This document shows positions 9,562 through 19,557 of a stretch of DNA of 64,000 nt, piece by piece; the first letter of the stretch is position 1; every line of letters begins with the position of its first letter. This DNA comes from Sphingosinicella sp. LHD-64 (lineage in GTDB: Bacteria; Pseudomonadota; Alphaproteobacteria; Sphingomonadales; Sphingomonadaceae). The position numbers and the translations under genes were made by a program. The stretch lies in assembly GCF_031157375.1 (NCBI RefSeq), contig NZ_JAVIFV010000007.1, positions 1 to 64,000 of the forward strand, given 5' to 3'. Below the pieces are notes generated by a model. The model was given only the letters and a program-made list of their open reading frames with translations. It did not search any database and had not been told where the DNA came from.

Positions 9562-10221
9562 CTACCGCCCGTTGTTGACGATCAGGGCAACGTCCGAGCC
9601 GTTCTGGAGCGGCGTGACGATCAGGTAATAGGCGCCGTCGGTGCGGGCGTTGGTGCCGCCGAGGACCTGATCGTTGCCGCGGCGCTGCTGCTCGGCGTCA
9701 TAGCCGGCGCGGGTTACGGCGCTGCGGTAGAAGCCGAGCACGCGATCGGCGCGGTCGGCGGTGCGGAAGGTGACGACGCGCAGGCGGCGCGCGTCGCGGC
9801 TGCCCGCCGCCTCGGTCACGCGCGCGCCCGGATAAGGCGGGAATTCGGCCGGCAGGCGCTGCGCCCATTGCGGACCGTAATCGAGATCGGCGCCGATGCC
9901 GGCGGTCGCCGCAGCGCCCTGCGCGCTCGCCGCCCCGCCCCGCCCTGCGGCGACGCGGGTGCCGGCGGGATCGGCCGGATATTGCGCCTGCACCGGCGTT
10001 TCGGGCGGACGCGCGCTGTTCGGATGGGCCTGCTGGACGAGATTTGGATCGACCAGGATCTGGTCCTCGAGCGCGCTGGTGAGCGCCGGATCGGCGCCGT
10101 TGGCGATCAGCGCGTTGTCGAGTGCGGCGAGATTGTTCTCGGCGCCACCACCGCAGGCGGCAAGCGCGAGCAGGCCGGCGAGCGCGGCGGAACGAAGGAA
10201 GGGGGCGGAACGGTTCGTCAT
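9562..10221 (-). CDS. Predicted lipoprotein of unknown function
   Basis: The 219-residue product begins MTNRSAPFLRSAALAGLLALAACGG, a signal peptide ending in a lipobox (LAAC). The middle is low-complexity (Ala/Gly/Pro), and the C-terminal 100 residues (from DLDYGPQWAQRLPAEFPPYP to VALIVNNGR) look globular and conserved. The pattern 'PYPGARV ... VTFRTADRADRVLGFYRSAV' is seen in sphingomonad hypothetical proteins, but no function is known to me. The start at 10221 places the signal peptide at the N-terminus; a longer in-frame ATG at 10254 would add unrelated residues. Confidence 0.7.
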   Translation of the reverse strand: MTNRSAPFLRSAALAGLLALAACGGGAENNLAALDNALIANGADPALTSALEDQILVDPNLVQQAHPNSARPPETPVQAQYPADPAGTRVAAGRGGAASAQGAAATAGIGADLDYGPQWAQRLPAEFPPYPGARVTEAAGSRDARRLRVVTFRTADRADRVLGFYRSAVTRAGYDAEQQRRGNDQVLGGTNARTDGAYYLIVTPLQNGSDVALIVNNGR

Positions 10222-10283
10222 GAGCGGGCTCCTGTCGCGCCCGCTATGCCTCAATCCGCGCCGTCTTTCCCCTGCCTAAGTGG

Positions 10284-10688
10284 TTAATCCGGGGCGGTTT
10301 CACCCTCTGTCCCGTTCCGGGACTGCCAGAAGGCGAAGGTTTCCGCCTGTACGGCGCGGATGAAGCGGGCGGCCTCCGGCCCCTCCCAGGGGCCCGCATA
10401 GCCGCGTTCGCGCGCGGTGCCCCCGACCCACCAGCCCTGGCCCGGAATGCCGTCGCTGGCGCGCACCAGCAGCACCGCCAGCTCCGGCTCGCCGCGCAGC
10501 GCCGCGACCCGGTCGATCTCGCCGAGCATCGCGCAGAGCGCCCGCATCTTCGGCCGGGTGAAGCGGTAGCCGAGATGTTCGAGCAGCTCGCCATAGGAGA
10601 GCGCGACGCCGGCACGCGCCGCCGCGACGAGATGCGCGCGCACCTCGTCCGGATCGGCCAGCGGATTCGAAACAGCCTCCCGCGTCAT
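10284..10688 (-). CDS. Conserved hypothetical cytoplasmic protein
   Basis: The 134-residue product has no signal peptide or membrane segment. It contains VRAHLVAAARAGVALSYGELLEHLGYRFTRPKMRALCAMLG, reminiscent of a helix-turn-helix or MGMT-like small fold, followed by ELAVLLVRASDGIPGQGWW. The 'PGQGWW' element and the overall pattern occur in sphingomonad hypotheticals that sit near lipoproteins. No reaction can be assigned. It lies in a run of minus-strand genes (8631-11219). Confidence 0.65.
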   Translation of the reverse strand: MTREAVSNPLADPDEVRAHLVAAARAGVALSYGELLEHLGYRFTRPKMRALCAMLGEIDRVAALRGEPELAVLLVRASDGIPGQGWWVGGTARERGYAGPWEGPEAARFIRAVQAETFAFWQSRNGTEGETAPD

Positions 10689-10700
10689 GCGGGAGACGTA

Positions 10701-11219
10701 TCAATTCCTGTCGGTCAGCAACAGCCGCGCTTCGGTGCCGCCGCCGCCCCGCGGGGCGAGATGGAGCGTGAAGGTGCCGTCGCCGTCGGCCTGGTTGCCG
10801 GCGATGACCGTGGCGCCATTCTCCTCGGCATTGCGGGTGATGCTGAACTCGCTGCTGCGCGCCGGATCGCGATACCAGGCGGCGACCCGGGCCGGATCGT
10901 CGCCGGTCGAGAAGCGCAGCTCGACCTCGTCCGGCCGGTCGCGGCCGTCGCCGCGATTGCCCTGGACGTGGATGCCGCCGAAGGCCGCGCCCGGATAGAT
11001 CATGCCGTCGCTGTCGTCGTTGATGTCGGCGCGCATCGATTCGGGAATGTCCATCTGCAGGTTGAAGCCGGGAGCCTCGATCGTCAGCCGGCCCTCCTGC
11101 GCGCGATTCTCCGCGGTGGCATTCTCCGCGACCGGGGCGGCGTCGTTGCCGATCCGCGCCTCGCAGGCGCCGAGCAGGGCAAGGGCAGTCACGGCGGGAA
11201 GCAGCTTGGCGAGGGTCAT
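10701..11219 (-). CDS. Predicted lipoprotein of unknown function
   Basis: The 172-residue protein starts MTLAKLLPAVTALALLGACE, a lipoprotein signal with lipobox LGAC. The mature part begins acidic and Ala-rich and then forms a domain with GRLTIEAPGFNLQMDIP and a repeated alternation of charged and hydrophobic residues typical of a beta-rich fold. An AAGGAGAGC ribosome binding site precedes ATG 11219, which favours this start over an in-frame upstream ATG. The gene is 12 bases from the 10284-10688 gene and probably co-transcribed with it. Confidence 0.75.
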   Translation of the reverse strand: MTLAKLLPAVTALALLGACEARIGNDAAPVAENATAENRAQEGRLTIEAPGFNLQMDIPESMRADINDDSDGMIYPGAAFGGIHVQGNRGDGRDRPDEVELRFSTGDDPARVAAWYRDPARSSEFSITRNAEENGATVIAGNQADGDGTFTLHLAPRGGGGTEARLLLTDRN

Positions 11220-11312
11220 GAAGCTCTCCTTCACCTGCATCATAAGTGTGTTATCGATATAATACAATAGGCCGCCTTGTTGTCGCCACATCCCGCTCTT
11301 ACGTGGCGCGCC

Positions 11313-12215
11313 ATGAGCGAGGAGCAGAGTCGCACGCGCGCCGGATTGTTGTTCGGTGTCGGGGCCTATCTCTGCTGGGGGCTGCTGCCGCTCTACTTCA
11401 AGCTCGTGGCGATGGTGCCGTCGACCGAGATCGTCGCGCACCGGATCGTCTGGTCGCTGTTGTTCCTTGGCGTCCTCGCGACCATCTGGCGGCGCTGGCC
11501 GGCGATCCGCGCCGCGCTCGGCACCAGCCGGGTGATGATCACGCTGACGCTGACCGCCCTGCTGATCGGCGGCAACTGGCTGATCTACATCTATTCGATC
11601 GTGTCCGGCCATGTGATCGAGAGCAGCCTCGGCTATTATCTCAACCCGCTGATCAACGTGCTGCTCGGCGTCGTGCTGCTCCGGGAGAAGCTGAGCCGGC
11701 TGCAGGTCGTCGCGACCGTGCTCGCCGCCGCCGGCGTCACCGTGCTGGCGCTCGGCGCGGGCACGGGGCTGTGGATCAGCTTCGCGCTGGCCGGGACGTT
11801 CGCGCTGTACGGGTTCCTGCGCAAGATCGCCCCGGTCGATGCGCTCGAGGGCCTCTCGATCGAGACCCTGATCCTGACGCCGATCGCGCTCGGCTGGCTG
11901 GTCTGGCTCCAGCAGCATGGCCAGAGCGGCCTCACCGACCACGGCACCGGCATTGCGTTGCTGCTGGTGTTCGGCGGGGTGATCACCGCGGTGCCGCTGC
12001 TCCTGTTCACCGCGGCGGCGCGGCGCCTGCCCTATTCGACGATGGGCTTCCTCCAGTATATCTCGCCGACGCTGCAGTTCCTGACCGCCGTGCTGGCCTT
12101 CGGCGAGCATCTGACGACGGCGCACCTGGTCTGCTTCGCCCTGATCTGGAGCGCGCTGGCGCTGGTCAGCTTCGACGGGCTGCGTGCCGCGGCACGGGCG
12201 AGGGCGGCCGCCTGA
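11313..12215 (+). CDS. rarD: RarD-type EamA family permease
   Basis: The 300-residue product is almost entirely hydrophobic, with about ten membrane segments, as expected for the drug/metabolite transporter superfamily. The N-terminus (GLLFGVGAYLCWGLLPLYFK, then E-I-V-A-H-R-I-V-W-S) matches RarD proteins, named for chloramphenicol sensitivity, and the length fits. Substrate is unknown. ATG 11313 is chosen because it opens directly onto the conserved region; an upstream ATG at 11277 would add a non-homologous 12 residues. The upstream gene is divergent. Confidence 0.85.
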   Translation: MSEEQSRTRAGLLFGVGAYLCWGLLPLYFKLVAMVPSTEIVAHRIVWSLLFLGVLATIWRRWPAIRAALGTSRVMITLTLTALLIGGNWLIYIYSIVSGHVIESSLGYYLNPLINVLLGVVLLREKLSRLQVVATVLAAAGVTVLALGAGTGLWISFALAGTFALYGFLRKIAPVDALEGLSIETLILTPIALGWLVWLQQHGQSGLTDHGTGIALLLVFGGVITAVPLLLFTAAARRLPYSTMGFLQYISPTLQFLTAVLAFGEHLTTAHLVCFALIWSALALVSFDGLRAAARARAAA

Positions 12216-12267
12216 GCTTGTGAATCGCCGGCAAGCGCGTCATCCTTGCTGGCGACAGGAGGGGGCC

Positions 12268-12864
12268 ATGAAGACCGATCCCCGGATGGATGCCTATATC
12301 GCGCGGCAGGCGGACTTCGCCCGGCCGATCCTCGAACATCTGCGGGCGGTGGTGCATGCCGCCTGTCCCGAGGGCGAGGAGGCGATGAAATGGAGTGCGC
12401 CGACCTTCCTGTACAAGGGCCAGATGCTGGCCGGGATGGCGGCGTTCAAGGCGCATGCGACCTTCGGCTTCTGGAAGGGCGGGCTCGTCACCGGCGACAC
12501 GGCCGAGATGATGTCGGCGATGGGCCAGTTCGGCCGGCTGACCGCGATCGACGACCTGCCGGACCGCGCGACGCTGGAGGCGCTGATCAGGAAGGCGATG
12601 GCGCTGACCGACGAGGGGGTGAAGGCGCCGCGCAACAAGCATCCCAAGGCGCCCTTCGACGTGCCCGGCGACCTGCGCGCGGCGCTGGACGGGAATGCGG
12701 CCGCCGCGGCGACCTTCGACGGCTTCCCGCCGAGCAGCCAGCGCGACTATGTCGAATGGGTGACCGAGGCGAAGCGGGAGGAGACCCGCGCGAAGCGCGT
12801 CGCCCAAGCGGTCGAATGGCTCGCCGAGGGCAAGAAGCGGCACTGGAAGTACGAGAATTGCTGA
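12268..12864 (+). CDS. YdeI/OmpD-associated family protein
   Basis: The 198-residue cytoplasmic protein contains EEAMKWSAPTFLYKGQMLAGMAAFKAHATFGFWKG, the hallmark of the DUF1801/YdhG-YdeI group, and ends with the YdeI C-terminal pattern RDYVEWVTEAKREETRAKRVAQAVEWLAEGKKRHWKY. E. coli YdeI has been linked to bacteriocin and peptide resistance, but the biochemical role is unknown. AGGAGGGGG lies 6 bases before ATG 12268 and fixes the start. The gene follows rarD on the same strand, 52 bases on. Confidence 0.8.
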   Translation: MKTDPRMDAYIARQADFARPILEHLRAVVHAACPEGEEAMKWSAPTFLYKGQMLAGMAAFKAHATFGFWKGGLVTGDTAEMMSAMGQFGRLTAIDDLPDRATLEALIRKAMALTDEGVKAPRNKHPKAPFDVPGDLRAALDGNAAAAATFDGFPPSSQRDYVEWVTEAKREETRAKRVAQAVEWLAEGKKRHWKYENC

Positions 12865-12874
12865 GGCATCCGTC

Positions 12875-12998
12875 ATGCCAGCCCTTCGACTGCCTGCAAG
12901 GCAGGCGCTCAGGATAAACTTCAGCCACAGGCTGAAGGCTGGCATCTCAGGACAAGATGTCGTGGCGAACCCCCACGAGACCCCAGCCTTCGCTGGGG
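12875..12998. repeat. Compound inverted repeats between convergent genes
   Basis: ATGCCAGCC (12875-12883) pairs with GGCTGGCAT (12937-12945), an inner hairpin TTCAGCC-acag-GCTGAA lies between them, and a separate CCCCAGC-cttc-GCTGGGG hairpin sits at 12981-12998. The first part also contains the core CTTCGAC...CTCAGGATAAACT that recurs inside the repeat at 27268. The element separates the convergent genes at 12268 and 13011. Confidence 0.75.
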
Positions 12999-13010
12999 TG
13001 ACGAAAAGAA

Positions 13011-13418
13011 TCAGGTTCCGGTCCTGTTCGCATTCGGGTCCTCCGGCAGCGCGGCGACCGGGCGGCATTGCGGCAGGTTGAGCTGCCGGTTCTGGGTGCA
13101 GTCGCGGATCTGGGTGTCGCCGGTGGGCGCGATGAACACGCCCCAGTGGCGGCCGTCCTCACAGAGCGCGACCCACATTTCGAGGCCGCGATATTCCTGC
13201 TGATAGGACGACGCCTCGACCCGGCCGCAACGCCGGCCATTGTCGCGGATCGCGCGCATCAGGCCGAGCCGCTGCATCGACGGCGACAGCGCCTTCAGCT
13301 GGTCGCTGTGCGGGTTGGCGACCTTGATCCGGGTGACGTTCTCGGCGGGCCGGCCGTCGTCGCAGCCGGCGATCAGGCCGAGCGACATCGTAATGGCGGC
13401 GATGACGGCAAGTCGCAT
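13011..13418 (-). CDS. Small exported lipoprotein-like protein, paralogue of its neighbour
   Basis: The 135-residue product begins MRLAVIAAITMSLGLIAGCD with a lipobox (IAGC). The mature part carries RLGLMRAIRDNGRRCGRVEASSYQ and five cysteines in all. The same layout (R-x-I-R-D, spaced Cys, W-x-A-x-C) occurs in the gene at 13420-13785, one base upstream, so the two are tandem paralogues in one transcript. The family is a sphingomonad hypothetical; no function is known to me. Confidence 0.75.
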   Translation of the reverse strand: MRLAVIAAITMSLGLIAGCDDGRPAENVTRIKVANPHSDQLKALSPSMQRLGLMRAIRDNGRRCGRVEASSYQQEYRGLEMWVALCEDGRHWGVFIAPTGDTQIRDCTQNRQLNLPQCRPVAALPEDPNANRTGT

Positions 13419-13419
13419 T

Positions 13420-13785
13420 CTAGTCCCCCTGGGCGTTGGCGGGTGCAGTCCCGTTGCCGGGCAGGCGGGCGACCGCATCGTCGATCACCTGTGCCTCACC
13501 CGCATTGCCGATCGCAATGGTGAAGGTGCGTCCGCCGGCGCAACGCGCCGACCAGAGCGGGAAACCCTGATGCGCGCCGACCAGGGCCGAACTTTCGACA
13601 TGCTGGCAATCCTGATTGGCGTCGCGGATCGCACGGATGAAGACGGCGTTGCGCTGGCCTTCGGGCAGGCCGGCCAGCTCGTTCTGGACCGACTGGGCAT
13701 TGTTGCCGGGTTCCGGCGCATTGGCTTGGCAGGCGGCGAGAGGGGCGGCCAGCATTGCCGGGGCGAAGGCAGCGAGCTTCGGCAT
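13420..13785 (-). CDS. Small exported protein, paralogue of 13011-13418
   Basis: The 121-residue protein starts MPKLAAFAPAMLAAPLAACQ, a lipoprotein-like signal. The mature region contains RNAVFIRAIRDANQDCQHVESS and FPLWSARCAGGRTFTIAIGNAG, aligning with the neighbour's RAIRD and CEDGRHWGVFIAPTG. GGAGG precedes ATG 13785. Its stop is one base before the next start, so the pair is probably translationally coupled. Role unknown; the conserved cysteines suggest a periplasmic disulfide. Confidence 0.75.
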   Translation of the reverse strand: MPKLAAFAPAMLAAPLAACQANAPEPGNNAQSVQNELAGLPEGQRNAVFIRAIRDANQDCQHVESSALVGAHQGFPLWSARCAGGRTFTIAIGNAGEAQVIDDAVARLPGNGTAPANAQGD

Positions 13786-13848
13786 CAGCGTTCCTCCAGC
13801 TCCCCCTGCCGTCAATGAACGACCGGCCCTTCCGGTTGCAGCCGAAGT

Positions 13849-15519
<1,671 letters not shown>

Positions 15520-15585
15520 CCTCGCTCCTGCCTTTGCCTTTTCTTGTCCCCCCACTATGAAGGCGCGAGCCCGGAGGGGGAAGCC

Positions 15586-16479
15586 TTGATCGACGCGTTA
15601 CTGACACAATTGATAGCAGCTGGGGACGCGATCACCTACAATGGTCTCGGCCTCGATCCGGTCGCGCTCGATCTCGGCTGGTTCCAGCTGCGCTGGTACA
15701 GCCTCGCCTATCTCGTCGGCATCATCCTCGGCTGGTGGTACCTGATGAGGCTGATCGCCCAGCCGGGCGCGCCGATGGCGCGGCGCCATGCCGACGACAT
15801 GGTGTTCTACGCGACGCTCGGCGTCATCCTCGGCGGCCGGCTCGGCTATGTGCTGTTCTACAAGCCGATGGACTATCTCGCCAATCCGGTGGAGATCGTG
15901 CGGCTGTGGGACGGCGGCATGTCGTTCCACGGCGGCGTGATCGGCGTCAGCCTCGGCATCCTGTGGATGGCGCGCAAGCACAAGCTCGACTGGCTGCGGA
16001 TCCACGATTACGTCGCCTGCTGCATCCCGCCGGGGCTGTTCCTCGGCCGGCTCGCCAATTTCGTGAACGGCGAGCTGTGGGGCGGCGCGACGAACGTACC
16101 CTGGGCGGTGCGTTTCCCGGAGATCGTCGACGGCATGCGCGTGCTCGGCCCGCCGCGTCATCCGAGCCAGCTCTACGAGGCGATCCTCGAGGGGATCGTG
16201 CTGTTCCTGATCCTCTGGGTCATGTTCTGGAAGACGCGCGCCCGCTACCAGCCCGGCAAGCTCGTCGGCACGTTCCTTCTGGTCTACGGGCTCGCCCGCG
16301 TGCTCGTCGAGTTCATCCGCCAGCCCGACGCCCATCTCGTCGGCTTCGCGCAGGCCACCGGCCTGCATATGGGCCAGTGGCTGTCGCTGCCGATGGTGCT
16401 GGGCGGCCTCTACCTGATCCTGACGGCCGGCAGGCGGGCCGACCGCGTCCGGCCGGTGCCGGCCGATGTCGCCGCTTGA
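15586..16479 (+). CDS. lgt: Phosphatidylglycerol-prolipoprotein diacylglyceryl transferase
   Basis: The 297-residue inner-membrane protein has seven hydrophobic segments and the Lgt signature HGGVIGV with the conserved surroundings DGGMSFHGG, plus [17 protein letters not shown]. It attaches diacylglycerol to the cysteine of prolipoproteins, which fits the many lipoproteins in this window. The likely start is TTG 15586, placed 5 bases after GGAGGGGG; no ATG fits the conserved N-terminus. The stop overlaps the start of the next gene by 14 bases, so it heads an operon. Confidence 0.93.
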   Translation: MIDALLTQLIAAGDAITYNGLGLDPVALDLGWFQLRWYSLAYLVGIILGWWYLMRLIAQPGAPMARRHADDMVFYATLGVILGGRLGYVLFYKPMDYLANPVEIVRLWDGGMSFHGGVIGVSLGILWMARKHKLDWLRIHDYVACCIPPGLFLGRLANFVNGELWGGATNVPWAVRFPEIVDGMRVLGPPRHPSQLYEAILEGIVLFLILWVMFWKTRARYQPGKLVGTFLLVYGLARVLVEFIRQPDAHLVGFAQATGLHMGQWLSLPMVLGGLYLILTAGRRADRVRPVPADVAA

Positions 16480-17449
16480 GCGGCGGCTGAGGGAGCGGAT
16501 CGAACGCGACGGGCCGATCCCCGTCGCCGACTATATGGCCGAGGCCAATGCGCATTATTATGCGACGCGCGATCCGCTCGGCCGCGGCGGCGACTTCGTC
16601 ACCGCGCCCGAGATCAGCCAGATGTTCGGCGAACTGGTCGGCCTGTGGCTGGCGGATCTGTGGCAGCGCGCCGGGGCGCCGGCCGATGCCGTCTATGTCG
16701 AGCTCGGGCCGGGGCGGGGGACGCTGGCGGCCGATGCGCTGCGGGCGATGAGAGCGGCGGGTCTGGTGCCGCCGGTCCACTTCGTCGAGACCAGCCCGGT
16801 GCTGCGGCAGGCGCAGGCGGAGCGCGTGCCGGGCGCGCAGTGGCATGACGATCTTGGCGGTTTGCCGGTGGACCGGCCGCTGCTGGTCGTCGCCAACGAA
16901 TTCTTCGATGCGCTGCCGATCCGGCAGTTTGCCGCCGACGGGCGCGAGCTTCGGGTGATGGCAGGCGACGGCGGATTCCTCCGCGACGGTGAGGTCGAGA
17001 CGGAAAGCTCGCCCGCCTCGATCGGTGTCATGCGCGACCTCGCGGCGCGGCTGGCCCGGCAGGGCGGCGCCGCGCTCGTGATCGACTATGGGCACGACCG
17101 GCCGGGCCGGGGCGATACGCTGCAGGCGGTTTCCGGCCACGCCTACGCCGATCCCTGGGCCCAGCCCGGCAGCCGCGATCTCACCGCCCATGTCGATTTC
17201 CATGCGCTCGCCGGCGCGGCGCGGGACGGCGGCGCGCGCGTCGCCGGGCCGGCCGGCCAGGGCGAGTGGCTCGACGCGATGGGGATCGCGGTACGCGCCG
17301 CAGCGCTGGCCCGCAGCGCGCCCGATCGGACCGAGGAGATCGAGGCGGCGCGGCGGCGATTGACCGCGCCGGAACAGATGGGCCGGCTGTTCCGGGCGAT
17401 GGCGGCACTTGCGCCGGGATGGCCCGATCCGGCAGGATTCGCGCCATGA
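16466..17449 (+). CDS. MidA/NDUFAF7-type SAM-dependent methyltransferase
   Basis: The 327-residue product has [19 protein letters not shown] and [16 protein letters not shown], the signature of the DUF185/MidA family. In mitochondria NDUFAF7 methylates an arginine of a complex I subunit during assembly; bacterial targets are not settled. It overlaps lgt by 14 bases and its stop overlaps the next start (ATGA), so it is translated within one operon. An NDUFS4-like complex I protein is encoded 10 kb away. Confidence 0.88.
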   Translation: MSPLERRLRERIERDGPIPVADYMAEANAHYYATRDPLGRGGDFVTAPEISQMFGELVGLWLADLWQRAGAPADAVYVELGPGRGTLAADALRAMRAAGLVPPVHFVETSPVLRQAQAERVPGAQWHDDLGGLPVDRPLLVVANEFFDALPIRQFAADGRELRVMAGDGGFLRDGEVETESSPASIGVMRDLAARLARQGGAALVIDYGHDRPGRGDTLQAVSGHAYADPWAQPGSRDLTAHVDFHALAGAARDGGARVAGPAGQGEWLDAMGIAVRAAALARSAPDRTEEIEAARRRLTAPEQMGRLFRAMAALAPGWPDPAGFAP

Positions 17450-17955
17450 CCATCACCTATCGCGACGCCACCGAAGCCGATGCCGCCATCATGGCCGACC
17501 TGGGCGGCCGGAGCTTCACGGAAACCTTCGGCCATCTCTACACGCCGGACAATCTCGCCGCCTTCCTCGAGAAGCACAGCGAGGCGAGCTGGCGCGGCGA
17601 GCTCGGCGATCCGCGCATCGCGGTGCGGCTGGCCGAGGGCGGCGGCGCCACCGTCGGCTTCGCCAAGATCGGCCCGCCGGGCCTGCCGATCGAGACCACA
17701 CCGCAGGCGATCGAGCTGTTCCAGTTCTACGTGCTGGAGCCCTGGCAGGGCGCCGGCATCGCGCCGGTGCTGATGGACTGGGTGCTCACCGCGGCCCGCG
17801 ACCGGAGCGCCGCGGACATCTACCTTTCCGTCTTCACGGAGAATATCCGCGCCCAGCGATTCTATGCGCGCTACGGCTTCACCGAGGTCGCACGCCACGC
17901 CTTCATGGTCGGCACTCATGCCGACGAGGACATCATCATGCGGAGGACGCTGTGA
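17446..17955 (+). CDS. GNAT family N-acetyltransferase
   Basis: The 169-residue product fits the GNAT fold: DATEADAAIMADLGGRSFTETFG at the N-terminus and the acetyl-CoA binding motif in EPWQGAGIAPVLMDW, then the C-terminal YARYGFTEV. The substrate (a small molecule or protein N-terminus) is unknown. The start ATGA overlaps the methyltransferase stop. It is followed by a paralogue at 17952. Confidence 0.88.
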   Translation: MTITYRDATEADAAIMADLGGRSFTETFGHLYTPDNLAAFLEKHSEASWRGELGDPRIAVRLAEGGGATVGFAKIGPPGLPIETTPQAIELFQFYVLEPWQGAGIAPVLMDWVLTAARDRSAADIYLSVFTENIRAQRFYARYGFTEVARHAFMVGTHADEDIIMRRTL

Positions 17956-18464
17956 GCATCACCTACCGGCCGGCGACCACCGCGGACGGCCCCGCGCTTG
18001 CGGCGATGGGCCGGCAATGCTTCGCCGAGACGTTCAGCTGGGGGTTCCCGGCGGACGATATGGCGAAACATCTCGATCACAGCTTCGGCCCGGACGGCCT
18101 GATCGCGGATCTCGCCCGGCCCGACTGCCGGGTGCAGGTGGCCGAGGAGGATGGCGAAGTCGCGGGCTATCTGAAGCTGATGCCGATGGACCTGCCGATC
18201 GACCATCCGGCCGGATCGCTGGAGATCAAGCAGCTCTACATCCTGACGCCCTGGCAGGGCGCGGGCATCGCGGCGGTGCTGATGAACTGGGCGGCGGAGA
18301 CGGCGAAAGCGGACGGCGCCCCGGCCCTCTTCCTCAGCGTCTGGGAGAAGGGCGACCGCGCCCAGGCCTTCTACCGCAAGCACGGCTTCGAGATCGTCGG
18401 CACCGCGCCGTTCACACTCGGCAACACGGTCGCGATCGACCCGGTGATGCGGCGCGACCTCTAG
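17952..18464 (+). CDS. GNAT family N-acetyltransferase, paralogue
   Basis: The 170-residue protein shares layout with the preceding gene: RPATTADGPALAAMGRQCFAETF, then LTPWQGAGIAAVLMNW for acetyl-CoA binding and YRKHGFEIVG near the end. The GTG start at 17952 overlaps the previous stop (GTGA), which indicates coupling. The two arose by tandem duplication. Substrate unknown. Confidence 0.87.
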   Translation: MSITYRPATTADGPALAAMGRQCFAETFSWGFPADDMAKHLDHSFGPDGLIADLARPDCRVQVAEEDGEVAGYLKLMPMDLPIDHPAGSLEIKQLYILTPWQGAGIAAVLMNWAAETAKADGAPALFLSVWEKGDRAQAFYRKHGFEIVGTAPFTLGNTVAIDPVMRRDL

Positions 18465-18492
18465 AATCCCTTGTTGAGGAGCAGATCATCCC

Positions 18493-18900
18493 ATGGCCCT
18501 TGAATGCATCAACCCGGACGACCTGCCACGCCCGGAAACCTACACCCAGGTCGTCGTGGCGACAGGCTCCCGGCTTGTGTTCGTCTCCGGCCAGGAACCG
18601 GAGGATATCCACGGCCAGCTCGTCGGCCCCGGGGATCTGCGCGCGCAGGCGCGGCAGGTTTTCACCAATCTCGGCCGCGCGCTCAAGGCCGCCGGCGCCC
18701 GGCCCGATCAGGTGGCGAGGATCACGATCCATGTGGTCGATTACCGGCGCGACGAGCATATGGCGATCATCGAAGCGGCGCGCGTCGAGCTCTTCGGGGA
18801 TCACAAGCCTGCCGATGTGCTCATGGGCGTCGTCTCGCTGTCCCCGGGCTATCTGATCGAGGTCGACGCGTTCGCCGTCATCGACGATGCGGCGCCCTAG
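18493..18900 (+). CDS. RidA family protein
   Basis: The 135-residue cytoplasmic protein matches the RidA/YjgF family: LVFVSGQEPEDIHGQLVG, a helix (ARQVFTNLGRALKAAGA), RITIHVVDYR and the C-terminal EVDAFAVI. The canonical RidA deaminates reactive imines and enamines; the arginine that defines true RidA (in a C-terminal R-x-x-V) is not evident here, so it may be a related subfamily. It follows the two GNAT genes by 28 bases and is convergent with a small lipoprotein. Confidence 0.85.
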   Translation: MALECINPDDLPRPETYTQVVVATGSRLVFVSGQEPEDIHGQLVGPGDLRAQARQVFTNLGRALKAAGARPDQVARITIHVVDYRRDEHMAIIEAARVELFGDHKPADVLMGVVSLSPGYLIEVDAFAVIDDAAP

Positions 18901-18909
18901 CGGCTCACG

Positions 18910-19107
18910 TCAGCGCGGCGGGCAGCGCGGATCGCCCGGGCAGATGATGAAGCTTTCCTGCGGCGCCGAGGCGTTGCCGCTGGCGGCGCCGGACGGGGCC
19001 GGCGCAGCCGTCGGCGGGCTCTCGGACTGTTGTGGCGGCGCCGCGCTCTGGCCGCAGGCGGACAGGGTCAGCACCATGAGGAACGGCCATGTGCGCCATC
19101 CCGTCAT
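18910..19107 (-). CDS. Small lipoprotein with two-cysteine C-terminus
   Basis: The 65-residue protein begins MTGWRTWPFLMVLTLSACGQ, a lipoprotein signal with lipobox LSAC. After an Ala/Pro/Ser linker it ends in ESFIICPGDPRCPPR. The C-terminal block is nearly identical to that of the adjacent gene (SFVICPGHPRCPK). A short disulfide loop (C-x5-C) is likely. The start overlaps the neighbour's stop (ATGA), so both are translated from one mRNA. Function unknown. Confidence 0.65.
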   Translation of the reverse strand: MTGWRTWPFLMVLTLSACGQSAAPPQQSESPPTAAPAPSGAASGNASAPQESFIICPGDPRCPPR

Positions 19108-19463
19108 TTCGGGCAGCGCGGGTGGCCGGGGCAGATCACGAAGCTGGACCTCGGCCCGCCCGGGGGAGTCGGTTCGGGGCTCGCAACCGATGGCGCCGGC
19201 GGCGGATCGGGCACGCGCGACGGGCGCACGGCGCCCCGCCGGCGGCCGAGGCCGGGGCGGTCCGATTGCGGGCCTGCGTCGCTGTCGGTGACCGGCACCG
19301 GACGGGCGGGATCGGAGGGGTCGCCGTCGACGACCATCTGCCGCGTTGCCGGCGTCCGGCTTGGCGGATTGGCCAGCGCGCCGGAGGCCGCGGCACCGCC
19401 GACGACGCAGGCGAGGAAGGAGCGGCGCGTCAGCCTTCTCGTGATGCGGGCGTCGGTGGTCAT
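19104..19463 (-). CDS. Small Tat-exported protein with two-cysteine C-terminus
   Basis: The 119-residue protein starts with a twin-arginine signal (RITRRLTRRSFLACVVGG). The mature region is Pro/Arg/Asp-rich and probably disordered, and it ends SFVICPGHPRCPK, the same tail as the adjacent lipoprotein. The pair shares only the tail, which implies that the tail is the functional part. There is no recognised family. It is the first gene of a two-gene minus-strand operon divergent from the TIR gene. Confidence 0.65.
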   Translation of the reverse strand: MTTDARITRRLTRRSFLACVVGGAAASGALANPPSRTPATRQMVVDGDPSDPARPVPVTDSDAGPQSDRPGLGRRRGAVRPSRVPDPPPAPSVASPEPTPPGGPRSSFVICPGHPRCPK

Positions 19464-19557
19464 GCGGCTGTTCTCATAATCGAAAAACGCGGCGGGCGCG
19501 ACGAGGCTGGCGCCGCGCCCCCCGGCTCGCCTACAAAGGCGGCCGACCGGGGGCGGG

